From Loxodes magnus (lineage: Eukaryota; Ciliophora; Karyorelictea; Loxodida; Loxodidae), in assembly GCA_946699065.1 (NCBI GenBank), contig CAMPDV010002092.1:1-64000 (forward strand): 64,000 nucleotides of DNA, read 5' to 3'. Below, one piece after another: positions 48,781 through 61,017 of the stretch. The translations under genes were made by a program, and so were the position numbers. Below the pieces are notes generated by a model, which worked only from the letters and a program-made list of their open reading frames with translations, did no database searches and was not told where the DNA came from. Positions within the stretch are counted from its first letter, which is position 1. Every line of letters starts with the position of its first letter.

Positions 48781-49306
48781 TTAAAATTTTATAATATCAA
48801 TAAATATAATAATCAATCATAAAAAATAAATAATAAAAAAACAAAATTTAATTTAATTTAAAATAAATACTTAATTAAATTTTTTAATTAATAATCAAAA
48901 TTATAAACTTACTTTAACCTTATAAATAATATTTTAACCACTTCACAAAAAAAATGATAATTTATGCTCAACTTGAAATTTTTACTAAATCTAAAAATTA
49001 ATCCATAAAATTTTATAGCATAAATTTAAACTTTAACTTATTTCATTCTTTCATTTTACAAAATTATATTTTAAATATTTTTAAACATTACCACTTTAAA
49101 TCAACATACCTCACTAATTTCAATAACCTATATTACTCAAACTTTATTTTAAGCCAAGAATATTTATCAATATACAAATTTTAAATAAATATAAAGCAAA
49201 CACTTCATATAACAAAAAACATAATTAACATTAAACATTCATTTAAATACATTACCAATAACTTATATTTAATCGTAAAATTTAATTAAGTCAAATCATA
49301 AGTTAC

Positions 49307-50393
49307 TCAACTCGAAATCCTCCACTTTCTCACAGTATTGTCCCATCCTCCCGATACCAACCATCTATTATCAACACTCAATGCTATAGATTATATTAAA
49401 CTTGTATGTCCTTACAAAGTCTATATACACTCACCCTTATCAAAGTTCCAGATCTTGATTGTTCTGTCATCAGAACCAGAAAATATAACACTTGAATCAA
49501 CACTTAACTGAATACTTCATACAACATCTGTATGACCTTAAAGAGTACGAATACACTAACCAGAAGAGAACTCCCATATCTTAATAGTCCTGTCACCAGA
49601 ACCCGATATTATATACCTATTATCCTTAGACACTATCACCGAATAAACAGAACCTGAATGCCCAGTAAGAGTTCGCACAAGCTGACCAGTCTAGAAATCC
49701 CAAATCTTTATAGTTGTATCAGAAGATCCCGATATAATATATCTAGATTCATAGGAAATTACTACCGATATAACTGTATTAGTATGCTCAGACAAAGTTC
49801 TTTGGAGAGCACCATTGAGGAAATTTCAGATCTTTATGGTTGCATCGTAAGATCCTGATACTATATAGCTAGAGTCATAGGAGATTACTACCGATCTAAC
49901 GAAGGAAGTATGTCCCGTTATAGTTCTTTGAAGAGCACCAGTCTATGAATTTCAGATCTTGATCGTGTTATCAGCAGATCCTGATACGATATAGCTAGAG
50001 TCATAGGAGATTACTACCGAATTAACTTAATCAGTATGTCCCGTTAAAGTTCTTATGAGAGAACCTGTCTGGAAATTCCAGATCTTTATCAAATTTTCAG
50101 GATAGTCCGAACCTGATACAATTCAATTCATATCACTTGATATGGCTACCGATAACACAGCTGAAGAGTGACCAGTGAGGGCTTAGTCTAAAAAATATTA
50201 AAGAAATACCTTTACTTTGGTCATAACTGATCTTGTTTATTAACTTTTAGTAGCATAAGTTAGGCAGAATTTCATACTTAAAATGAAGTAGAGATATTTT
50301 CCCTAGGATGTGGCTTCTCGCTCTTAGGAGTTTTCTTAAAAAAATACTTTTAGTAAATTGCTTTTCTTTTTTCTCCGTTTCTTTTTTCTCCAT
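49307..50393 (-). CDS. Seven-bladed WD40 repeat protein with 22 nt intron (right-arm copy)
   Basis: ATG 50393 to TGA 49307. Splicing the 22 nt intron (50188-50209) gives 354 codons in one frame and a complete blade 1 (LTGHSSAVLSVAIS), which the other copies have lost. Variable tetrapeptides in blades 2-7 are DQVN, SFVR, NTVI, (GHS)GSVY, DVVW and SLIQ, and the x of SGSxD is A, Y, S, G, D, with GGWD in blade 7. Blade 4 starts EHT. This copy best shows the ancestral gene structure. TGA encodes Trp in several KIWN motifs. Confidence 0.9.
50188..50209 (-). other. 22 nt intron in WD40 right-arm copy
   Basis: Reverse strand GTATTTCTTTAATATTTTTTAG (22 nt; GT..AG). Needed to keep blade 1 in frame. 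Confidence 0.75.
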
Positions 50394-51779
50394 TTTAGTT
50401 TTTATAACTTATTTCAATAAATATTTAAATAAAATAACTCAATAAATTTTACTTACTTAATTTCAATATAATTAAACTATTAAATTATTTATTAAACATA
50501 CTTATAAATATCTTATTAAACATTGATTTTTCTATTTTTGTCTTAAAACGAGACAAGATATTAAACTAATAGTGTACAAACTTTTAAGATTTTAATTATT
50601 TTATATCCTTTTACTTTTAAATAAAAGGATAAATTATTATTTCAAAAGTTTTATAACGAAGAATTTATATCCCTATTATAATAACTTTAATATGCATTTA
50701 TTAATTACAACTTATTCGTGCTTTAAATCAAAGACTCTTAATAAAAAAACCTTATTTCTTTATAGATCCTTTTAAATTATAAATAAAATATTACAATTCT
50801 TTTAAATCTACTGTTATTAATTATTATTTTTCACTTACATTTAATCAAAAAATTATTTATTTAATCTTTTTACTAATTAAAAAAATGAAATAAAATAAGT
50901 TTCTTATTAATTAGTTTGAATAAATATTAAAAAACATCAAATTATTTTAAAAAAGCATTTTTAGAATCTATAATATAAACTCTTTTAATTGTCCACTTTT
51001 TTACTACTATTTAATTAAAACTTTTTATTTATAAAGGTCTCTCTTATAATAATAAACTAATATAATTTATTTTAATGTTGATTTTAAGCAAAATATATAA
51101 ATGTAATAAATATAAGTAGTAGAAAGTAAATATTTAAACTAGCTATAAATGGTGTATCACTAATTTTATCTTACAATTATTAAATAGTAATATTTAATTT
51201 TATTATTAAAATAAGCTTTAATATGTTTAATTATGTCTATTAAATACTTAATATTTTATCCTTTTAGCTTTATTAATTATTAATTAATTTCTCTTTAATT
51301 TAGATATTAGATTAGTTATAATTAATACATTTAGATAACTTTCTATTTTTATAGCAAACTAATATTATATTTATTATTTATGTTATTTTTGTAATTATCA
51401 TTTCTAATTAATAATACCTAAATTATTCTAGATTATTTAAAGATAAAAACTTAATTCTATTATTCTATACTTATCCAAAAAACATAGTTATCACTATTAA
51501 TACTCTCTTTCTTAAAATTAGTTGTTTGCTCTTAAGAAAATTATAAGTTTTTTTAAGAAAGCATATTTTTAATATCTTCTATTATTATTTTCTGAATTAA
51601 TAGAAAGAGTAAACTTAACATAATATATTTCTTTGTAGTATTAGATAATATAAGTATTAGATTAGCTAGTATAAGATATTTAAAACTAAAATTAAAGCCA
51701 TAATAAATTCTAGTTGGTTTTAGTCATAAAATTTAAAAAGAATACAGTCTTTAGTAGTAATAAGAAAGTATTTAAATAA

Positions 51780-52400
51780 ACATAATGGAAGTGAGAAAAA
51801 AATTAAACCTACAAGATAAGAGTTTTAAATCTTAAATTGAATATTATTAATTAAAAAATTCAAGAATATCATTTACGAACTAGAATGAAATAGCTGCTAA
51901 GTTACAATTTTTCTCAATAAAATAAAATAATCAATTACAACAAAAATGCATGCTTGATATTTAAAAAATATTTAAGCTTTTAAGTAGTAATAGATTGGAT
52001 ATTGAGCATGGTTTAACAAGTGTTTCTATAGATAAAATAGAGTAACAAAAGTTTTACAGAAGAATCAAATAATTATAGAATTCCAGTGTTTCTAAATGAA
52101 TAAAAAAGAAGTCACTAAAATTTAATTAATCAAAGTCTTAAATAAAAAAGTTGCTATTAAATGAGAAATGTACATATCCAAAGGGGTTGCCAAAATGTCT
52201 ATTTTGAACTTATAAATCTAAGAATTGTCCTTTTGAAAAAACAAAAAAGTGTAAATCCTTCTAGAACTACAAATATTCAATGATTTTTATAAAATTTAGA
52301 TTGAAATATTCATGCAATAGTTTGAGATTTAAATTCTCAAAGTAGCATAATTGTACACACTCTTTAAGTTTTTCATTTTCTTGATTATCTTAAATCAAAA
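51780..52400 (-). CDS. Leu/Phe-rich unknown ORF, right-arm copy
   Basis: Counterpart of 5930-6560; the same frame remains readable with few replacements. Function unknown. Confidence 0.33.
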
Positions 52401-52998
52401 ATTTTCAGTTGCATTTATTTTTTATTTTCTAAAGAACCTAAGTGCTTCAGAATGAGAGTGATATCCTAAAAATTATTTTATTAAGCTGAAAGGCAAACAT
52501 TATTTAATTTAATTTAATATTTTCTAAGGAATATAAAAAATTGCTGTTTTTTTCTCCAACTTTGCAATATCTTAGATTGAATTTGCTACTTCATTCACTA
52601 CACTATTCAATAGGCATAAATTTAAATCCCAAAATTACAAAAGCATTCATACTTTAGTCTCTTGAAAACATTATCATTCTAATCCTTTAAAACTCTATCT
52701 GCTTAACTTCCCTTTTCTTAATTTAGATCATACTAATCTATTTTGATTTTCCTTATATCTCTAAGCTAAAATAAATCTAAAATACTAACTACCATAAAAA
52801 GCATTAAAGCTAGATTTTATTTTTAAATTAGTTTAATATACTTATTAGCAAATATCTTGTAAATAAAAGCTTAGAATGAAATATATAGTATATTTAAAGG
52901 TTTAATGTATCTTGTTAGTTTATTAAATCTTATTTAAAAATAAACGTTTTTTGTTTTCCTTTATTTTAACTTTTATTTTATTTTATTTTTCTCTTAAA

Positions 52999-53393
52999 AT
53001 GTGAAATTTCTGTAAACCTGTTTCATATGGGAAACTAGATAAAGAGAATCGTTTTGAAATTTTAGATATGTAGCGAGGCGTCATCTCTTTTAAAAAATAG
53101 AGAAAGAAAGTAGAAATACCAGCTGGGATTTATATTTCGGTAAAAACGGAAAAGAGTTTAAGAAAATACATTTTAAAACTTGAGGTTGATATAGATATGA
53201 AAAATATCAAAAGGTAACACAAGTATTTGCATTTAAAGAATGGATACTTTTATCTTTATTTGATTGAAAATAGTAGGACCAGATTTTAAATATTATTATA
53301 ATTAGTCGTTTTACTACTGAAGCACTGAAATTTACGTTTGTTTAGATGTAGTATATTAAAATTTAATTATTACATAGAACAAAATGCTAGTGA
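52999..53393 (+). pseudogene. Unknown 131-residue protein, right-arm copy (one-base deletion)
   Basis: Begins MWNFCKPVSYGKLDKENRFE. A base missing in the codons for NIK(E)V, near 53210, shifts the frame relative to the left copy at 3454-3849. Confidence 0.45.
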
Positions 53394-54439
53394 TATGCAA
53401 TTAATATGAGTTGAACGATTGATAATCGAATTACTTTATAAAAGCATTGTAATGATTTAAATATCAGAAATATCTGAGATATAAAAAAATCGAAAGAGAA
53501 GTTACTTTTAAATCAATGATAGATTTAAAAAATAACACCAGAGAAAACAAAGGTAAAGAAAATGTCTACTCTATGCTAGGTAAAGTTAAAAAAATAAAGA
53601 GCTGTAATAATTTAAATATCTTAGTCGTAATTTCGATCTATATAGCAGAGATCTTAAATTATGAATATCTTGACTTTTAATTTATATAAAATAGATCTTA
53701 CATATATCAGCTTATTTAAAATAGAATGCTTATTTATTTTTTGATTAAGATACTACTTATTTCCTTAAAGCAACATAAAAATTTGTTAATAATTTTTTTC
53801 ATATTTCCTTAGTTTGATTCACAGCTGTATACGATTTGAGACCTTTGAAATTATTTAATTCTAAAAATTATTGATTCCTTCAGACAATATTTTTATTTTG
53901 ACTTCTATTTTTATATCAATTAGCTTTGCTTGGCTTTCTATATTACCAAACAACGTAAGCTTACTTATTGAATATCGATATTTTATTTTATGATTTTCGC
54001 ATGATTATAAACGTTTTAAGTAAAAACTCCTCATTACTATTTCTTGTTAGTGCAAATTTTTTTAACTATGACTGAATATGAAAAGCTTTTTAGTTTAATA
54101 TCTCTTTCATTTACTAAATTTCCTATTTGTTTCGGAAAATAAAAATGTTCGAATATCTTTTTTAGTAGATTGTTAATTCACTAAAATTTTATAGCATAAA
54201 TCACCCAGTTTCTTCTTATCTTTGAACTTTAGATATTGTTTAATTTAAATCTGAGAATACTTCTAGCAAATTTTAGTATTTAATTTTGAAATAATTCAAA
54301 TTTTATCTTATAGAGCTGTAATTATAACTCTCTATTTCAATATAAAATGGAACTATGAATGAAAAGAAAATTAAAGGTATAATATAAGATTTTTTGCAAA
54401 AATAAATAAAAATAAAAATGCAAAATTAAATGTTTGGCG

Positions 54440-55030
54440 ATCTTGGAGATATTTCAACCTTTTTCCCGCCAACTTCTAGATTGATCTAGAAACATAAAAT
54501 AAAAGTTTGAAAATCTCTAAAACTCTTCTCCTTGTCCATGCTTGTTGTCCTTGAATTCTTAAATCACCTAGATACTAGATATCATTTTTTCTTGCAAGTT
54601 TAACATATTTGCTACTATATAGTCTTTCTCTTTATAGTTTTAGTTGTTACTATCTCTTCTTTTATTTTTCCAAATACTTCTACCAGTTTTAATATTCTTT
54701 CTTGAAATTGAGAAACTTCTAGCAGCTTTTTCACAGATATATTTGAGAATTACAATATTAACATCTTTTTACTTGTCTTTTAGTTGAAATCTTGAGTAAT
54801 TTTTGTCTTCAATTATTATTAGATTATTTCTTATTCTTTCAGTTTCATTTAACGGAGCAATTTTATCTGATTTTCTAATATTTTTCTAACTTGTGAATCA
54901 ACTCTTTCTACTTCTATTGCTAGTTTTGAGTTTAGCTGTTCTAGTCTTGCTAAATATTTCAAAATACGTTAAGGTCTCTTTCTTATGCCTTTGATCCAAT
55001 TCTGTATTTAAATTTAAATTTTTACAAAAA
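54440..55030 (-). pseudogene. LINE ORF1-like protein, right-arm copy
   Basis: Counterpart of 2040-2640 with the same coiled coil, RNNLIIIE motif and frame changes. Confidence 0.5.
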
Positions 55031-55639
55031 TATGAAAATTCTATTTTTAATTTTTAAATAAATAAAGAAAAAACATACTAATTTTTCTATAATTTAAATT
55101 TTCTCAATTAATTTACCAAAGTTTGTTTAAATCTTAAATTAAAAAAATTTTGCATCTATCGACTACATATCTTTACGTAAAAATAAAGTTTTTAGTAATT
55201 TAAAAAATTTATTTGAGATTAAATTAATTAAACGACAAAGTTAATTTATTTTTTTAAAAATTCTTTCTTTAAAAACATTAATATGAAAAAAAGTTGCCAT
55301 TTATACAATAAAATAAACTTATATAATCTATGTTTATCTCATTTAATTTGGCTAATTTATCTATTTTTTTTATATAATAAAGAATTTTAATTATAGAGTG
55401 CGTAGAACCAGGTTGGTATGCAACTTTTTCAATATTAATATTAATATAAAAGTGTTCTCATTATTAATGTTATTCATTCTATTCATTCAGTAAATCACAT
55501 CAGCTTTTCCAAGTGGAAAAAACGACCTATTAATAATTAAAAAAATGGAAAATTACTAGTAAAAAATCTCTTCTAAAAAGGAATCATCTTAGTACAGTTA
55601 TGCGTAATAAAAAATAATTAAAAAACTCTAAATCATGCA

Positions 55640-55827
55640 ATAAAAAATTTTAAGCTATAAAGAACTATACAAGAAATTGAAAGAAAAAATGAAAACTTGA
55701 TGAGTAATTCAAAAGAGAGAACATTGAAAATGAAAAGCTAGGAATTATAAGAATAGAATAACTAGAAACAAAATTTAATCAAATCGTAGAGCTAACTGAA
55801 AGCATATTACTGCAAAAATTTAGATGA
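55640..55827 (+). CDS. Coiled-coil ORF fragment, right-arm copy
   Basis: Same heptad-rich stretch as 1255-1450 (LETKFNQIVELTESILLQKF), ending at TGA 55825-55827, which overlaps the next ATG. Confidence 0.35.
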
Positions 55828-56160
55828 ATGATCCGATGATTGTAAAGAGAAAGCCTAAAGAAGATTATATTCCCAAATGGAAATCAAAAAGATGTTAAAA
55901 ATTAAAGCAACCTAAGCAAAAGTTAGAAACTGCTTACATATCAAATAAAAAAAAAATAAAATAGAGAACTAATAAGAAACAATCTCGAGGATTTTTTGAA
56001 AATAAGAAGGTAAATTATACAGGAAAAATAACTCAAGATAAACAAAGAAATTATTAACATAAAGAAGGCAGCAAACAGTTTATTAAAAAAATGAATGAGA
56101 ATCGATCTTTCAGAAACTCTAAGAAAAAATAGAATAAAAATTTTTAGAAGATAAGATATG
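55824..56160 (+). CDS. Basic Lys/Arg-rich ORF, right-arm copy
   Basis: From ATG 55824 (MNDPMIVKRKPKEDYIPKWK) through QRTNKKQSRGFFENKKVNY to a Lys-rich end near the tRNA-Lys remnant. Only scattered replacements from the left arm (for example Glu/Lys in IPEWK/IPKWK). Confidence 0.4.
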
Positions 56161-56164
56161 TAAA

Positions 56165-56210
56165 ATGGCCCGAACCCACCAAATTAAGAGTCTGACTGAG
56201 CTAGCCGGGC
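56165..56210 (-). pseudogene. tRNA-Lys-derived remnant 1
   Basis: Identical in form to 872-917: acceptor GCCCGGC, CTT anticodon loop, T arm cut at GGTTCGGGCC. Confidence 0.65.
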
Positions 56211-56239
56211 TTATTCTTTATAACTCATCTTTCTTAAAT

Positions 56240-56826
56240 AATTTTTATTTGCTTTATTCTCAATATAAATGTAAATATAATGTGCGTTTTTTTCGAACTT
56301 AGAAATAACTCTTTTATGATTGATTTTCATTACTCAAGTATATTCACATATTTTTCAAACTAAATTGTATCTATTTTAACCAGTTTTTAAAACTTAAACA
56401 TCGTAATAGTTATATCAAAAGAAAACGGGCCATAAAGATGTGCTTATTTTTAACTATATTAAACTTTTTTACTTTTTAGGAAGTTAAAGATGACTGTATA
56501 TGGCAGGAAATATTCTGAGATTAAATCTCTTTTTTACAAATTTATTTTTAGACCAAAATCTTAAATAAATGTTATTTGAAAATATTTAAAAAAATATTAG
56601 AGCATTTTAAATATGCCTTCAAAACTTATGATTTCAAGTTTATAGCAACTACTAAAATGACTAATTTGCTGTTTTTAAAAATAACATCCTTATAGATACT
56701 CATATGAAATAATTTTGCACTAAAAAGATTCAAATGTCCAGTGGTTAGAATATTCTACTATAACTCGAAAGCCCCGAGTTCAAATCCTGATATTATCTTT
56801 TTATTAATTAATAAAAATAAAAACGC
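56240..56826. other. Right-arm-only segment between tRNA-Lys copies
   Basis: Flanked by ~80 bp direct repeats made of tRNA-Lys sequence plus TTATTCTTTATAACTCATC. Absent from the left arm, where a single hybrid repeat remains. Contains a weak tRNA-like stretch but no protein gene I recognise. Confidence 0.6.
56732..56800 (+). pseudogene. Weak tRNA-like sequence
   Basis: Box-A-like (GTCCAGTGGTTAGAA) and box-B-like (GAGTTCAAATCC) elements at normal spacing, with a possible anticodon stem TTCTA/TCGAA. Acceptor and T stems pair poorly. Probably a decayed tRNA or tRNA-derived repeat. Confidence 0.3.
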
Positions 56827-56879
56827 CCAACGTGGAGCTCGAACCCACCAAATTAAGAGTCTGACTGAGCTAGCCGGGC
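56825..56879 (-). pseudogene. tRNA-Lys(CUU) missing the D arm
   Basis: The acceptor stem GCCCGGC/GTTGGGC pairs fully (G-T allowed), the anticodon loop CTCTTAA gives CUU, and the T arm GTGGG-TTCGAGC-TCCAC is complete. About 17 bases of the D arm and upper anticodon stem are deleted, leaving 55 nt. Box B is perfect, box A partial. It could be a tRNA relic or a tRNA-derived repeat head. Confidence 0.75.
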
Positions 56880-57778
56880 TTATTCTTTATAACTCATCTT
56901 TCTTAAATAATTTTTATTTGTTTTATTATTGTAATTTTTTTTTACTTCATTTTTTTTTACTTTTTAAACTTTTATATCATTTTTTTATCAATTTTTATTC
57001 GTTTCATTTTTTCTTATTTTTAAAGTTTTGATTTATGTTTTATATTTTTTTCTGCTTTTTTTCTAATTGCTTTATAATGATTTTTTTTTTATTATAATTT
57101 TTTTTAAAGTAAGTGATTTGATATATAGATTTATGATAGATACTCATTTTTATTTATTCGAAAATTATTTTAATTAATTTTTTTAAATTTTTTATTATAA
57201 TTTAACTTTTTTTTTTTTTTCGATGTTTATGTTTACATATACAATATTTAACTTATATACAAATTTTTAAGAAACGGTAAATTTTCTTTAAATTTAAATC
57301 TTTTTATGTTTGACTTTCTTTTAAATATTGATCAAATAGATTTGTAAGATTTTTTATTCTTTAATTTATGAATTTTCGTTTTAAGACATATTAACTAATA
57401 TTAAAAAAATATTTTAAGTGATTTTTTTATTATTAATCCAAAAAAAGTTTTTTAATCTATTCTTTTTGAATATAAATCATAAAAAAATTAAAATTAAATA
57501 AAAAATAAATAATTTGTTTTCTTTATGTTATGGCTCTTTTTGATTTCTAAGGTTTTTATATTTTTCTCGAATCAAGTTTTTTTTTCTTCCAAAAATTTCT
57601 TTTTTCTAAGCAGCCTTTATTTTCAATTCTTTTCTCATTAGTCATAGTTGAAACCTCTATCTTGTTTTCATCTCTTTATATATAAAAGATAAATTTATTT
57701 TAAAGGCTTTTATTAAGTAAAGGAATGGATATGAAAACGTGACAGATTTTTTTTAAATTATAATAATTAAGTCTAATA

Positions 57779-59119
57779 AATAGGTTTGAAATGTTTACAT
57801 TCTTTAGTTTATATTTACTTTCTTAATTTAAAAAAAAATTCATTTTTCGAATGTTTTTTAGAATTTTTATTCTCTTTATAGGTGATTTTTTTATTATCAT
57901 GCTTTTAAACTTTCTTAGTTAATAAAGTATCTTAACTTCTATTAAGATTTAGTTTTTTAATTTTTTAATTTAGTAAATAGTTTCTTATTATTTTTATCTT
58001 TTGTTAATTATTAAGTTTTATTTTACTTTTATATTGTAAAAGCTCTGTTTTTGGTAAATTTTTCTTTGTATTTAGCTCATATAAAGAATTTCTAAAGGAA
58101 AGTTCTGTTTAGGATTTAAACGTTCTAATTTTATATTTTCGAAAAATTTTTAATTTTACTATCTTTTTAGTGTAAATGTTAGAGACTTTGAGTATGAATT
58201 AAAAAATTGGCTTATCAAAGATATAAATGTAATAGTGCTAGTGATGAGGTTTTTTTGGTATTTATGTCCAAATTAAAGTACAACTAAGCTAAAAAAGATT
58301 AAAGCCATCTGTCCAGTTATTAAAATTGTTAATAAGAAATATAAGATATAAACCTTAAACTAGGGAAACATTTTTTAGATCATATAAAAACAAATTAAAG
58401 TTTTACATTTTTCTGACCTAAATCATTAGATAATAATTAGAAGTTTGAAATCAAATTAAGAAGATAACTTGAAATTTTTAGTTAAACATGAAGCGCTTTC
58501 TGTAATTTATAAACAGTTTCAATGAAATAGAATTAATTCCAATTAAAGAAATAAATAAAAATAAAAAGAAACAAAGAAAGGCAAATATCTTGGAACAAGT
58601 TATAGATTAAACAACAATTTTTGGCTTTACGTGTATTTAGATAATTTTATCTTAACATTCTTCACATTAAAAGCCTTAATTACAAATATTTTTGCTAGTT
58701 TATTGACTCTTTTAATTTAAAATCTTAAAAGCAAAATGGTATTATGATTATTAAAATAGTGATGAAAAGAAGTTAATGTAAGAAGTAGCTATAATAATAA
58801 TTAATAAAGAGATTGTTCAAAGAACTATAAATAAAGCAAAATAATAATAAGTAAAATAATGTTTAATTAAACATAGTTAACTATACTGCTTATATCATTT
58901 AATACTTTGAAGATTATTAATAAATTTAATTTTAATTAAAAGAGTTCTTATTTAATAAGCAAATAAAATATTCTATTTTAAAAGAAATGTTTGGAATACT
59001 TAAAAAACCTTATCTAAAATCATATTTCTACAAATACAAGCTGAGTAACAGCATAAAAAAATAAATAATAAGTAATAGCTAGTAAAATAGAATAACTTAG
59101 AACAATAATCATTAGGGGA
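57779..59119. other. Flank right of the inverted repeat
   Basis: AT-rich, not repeated elsewhere in the window, with no gene recognised. Confidence 0.5.
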
Positions 59120-59610
59120 GATATTCTATATAACAAAAATTAAATTTTTATGTTAAAATAATCTATTTAAGCTGAATCACTAGTGAGGAATTAAGAACAC
59201 TTGAAATCGAACTTGTTAAAAGAAAATCTTCTTTTCTAATGTCTATTAATAGATACTTAAGTCACTGAAATAGTTCTGCTCGGATTTGAATATTCGGACC
59301 TTATCACCTTTTTTCCATACTTATTTTTGATTGAAAGGTAGTCAGAATCCATTTCTTTTACGCTCTGAATACTGTAAATGTCGTGCTTTTAAGAATATTC
59401 TTTTTAGGATTAAAAAGGTAATTTTCATTCTTGATTAATCAGAAGTAGATACGTTAAAGACATCTCTTGATTTCTTCTTTCTATTTTAGCTATAGATCTT
59501 TTTACACAGATAAATCCCTTCTAGTGTTTTTTTCCGAGCAAAAGAATCAAATGTGCTATAGAATAAGAATCTTCTATCAATTTGATTATTTTAAATAGAA
59601 AGATTCATCT
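59120..59610 (-). CDS. Candidate unknown ORF right of the element
   Basis: The reverse strand reads RRFLFYSTFDSFARKKTLEG ... KKGDKVRIFKSEQNYFSDLS as a basic polypeptide of about 150 residues. Single copy, no motif recognised, boundaries unclear. Confidence 0.25.
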
Positions 59611-59944
59611 TTCATCTCTTCTTTATTTTCTAAATATTTGTTAGTTTTTTATTTTTAATATAGATAAGTGTTTTTTAGTTGTGGCTGAATATTTTCCATT
59701 TTGTTTGGCTTTAAAATTTTAAGATTAACTAAAAATTAAAAAAATTATTAAGCTAGATTACATCTAAAGCATTTAAAGAGTTAAAGTTAAAGTTAAAAGA
59801 TAATTAAAGTGCTTTAGTTAAGCTACTACATATAAGTATGCTTAATAAATTATTTATTAGTTTAATTGTATTTAAATTAAGTAAGTAAAATTTTATTGAC
59901 TTATTTTAATTAAATATTTATTAAAGTAAGTTATAAAAATTAAA

Positions 59945-61017
59945 ATGGAGAAAAAAGAAAAGCAATTTACTAAAATTATTTTTTAAAGAAAACTCTTAAG
60001 AGCGAGAAGCCACATTCTAGGGAAAGTATCTCTACTTCATTTTAAGTATGAAATTCTGCCTAACTTATGCTACTAAAAGTTAATAAATAAGATCAGTTAT
60101 GACCAAAGTAAAGGTATTTCTTTACTATTTTTTAGACTAAGTCATTAATAGCACTTCAGATGTTTTATCGGCAGCCATATCAAGTGACCTGAATTGAATT
60201 GTATCAGGTTCAGGATATCATGAATTTCCAATAAAAATCTGGAATTTTCCAGACTGGTTCTCTCATAAGAACTATAACAGGACATACTGATTATGTTAAT
60301 TCGGTAGTAATCTCCTATGACTCTAGATATATTATATCGGGATATGCTGATAACACGGTCAAGATCTGAAATTCATAGACTGGTTCTCTCATAAGAACTT
60401 TAACGGGGCATACTTCCTCAGTTAGATCAGTAGTAATCTCCTATGACTCGAGCTATATTATATCAGGATCTTACGATAACACCATAAAGATCTGAAATTT
60501 CCACAATGGTGCTCTCCAAAGAACTTTAACGGGATATACTTCTGATGTTATATCGGTAGTACTCTCCTATGACGCTAGATATATTATATCGGGATCTTCT
60601 GATAAAAACTATAAAGATTTGGGATTTCTAGATTGGTCAGCCTGTGCGAACTCTTACTGGGCATTCAGGTTCTGTTTATTCGGTGATAGTGTCTAAAGAT
60701 AATAGGTATATAATATCAGGTTTCGGATGACAATACTATTAAGATATGGGATTTCTCTTCTGGTTAGTGTATTCGTACTCTTTAAGGTCATACAGATGTT
60801 GTATGAAGTATTAAGTTAAGTGTTGATTCAAGTGTTATCTTTTCTGGTTCAAGGGATAAAACAATCAAGATATGGAACTTTGATAAGGGTGAGTGTATAT
60901 AGACCTTTATAAGGGCATACAGGATGAATATGGTATATAGCATTGAGTGTTGATAATAGATGGTTGATATCGGGAGGACTTGACAAGATGATAAGAAAGT
61001 GGAGAGTTTCGAGTTGA
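59945..61017 (+). pseudogene. WD40 repeat gene, copy D, frameshifted
   Basis: Starts ATG 59945 with the usual N-terminus and ends with KWRVSS-TGA. The 22 nt intron (60114-60135) is intact. Several one-base insertions, mostly in short runs (AATTTTCC near 60245, GATAAAAAC near 60600, GGTTTCGG near 60720, ACCTTTAT near 60902), break the frame. Variable tetrapeptides are DYVN, SSVR, SDVI (GYT), GSVY (GHS), DVVW, GWIW. No other copy has exactly this set. Confidence 0.8.
60114..60135 (+). other. 22 nt intron in WD40 copy D
   Basis: GTATTTCTTTACTATTTTTTAG (22 nt), same position as in the other copies. Confidence 0.65.

Larger units (their letters stand above)
43985..57778. repeat. Right arm of the giant inverted repeat
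   Basis: Reverse complement of the left arm. It has the collinear LINE, a WD40 gene, a duplicated 3' module, the ORF1-like and basic ORFs, and two tRNA-Lys-derived sequences. It lacks the hydroxylase segment. The outermost match ends at about 57778 (AAGTCTAATA). Confidence 0.9.

Noticed and set aside
1-57778. Maverick/Polinton or Tlr-type element
   Set aside because: Size and inverted ends fit, but I found no polymerase B, integrase, capsid or packaging ATPase motif.
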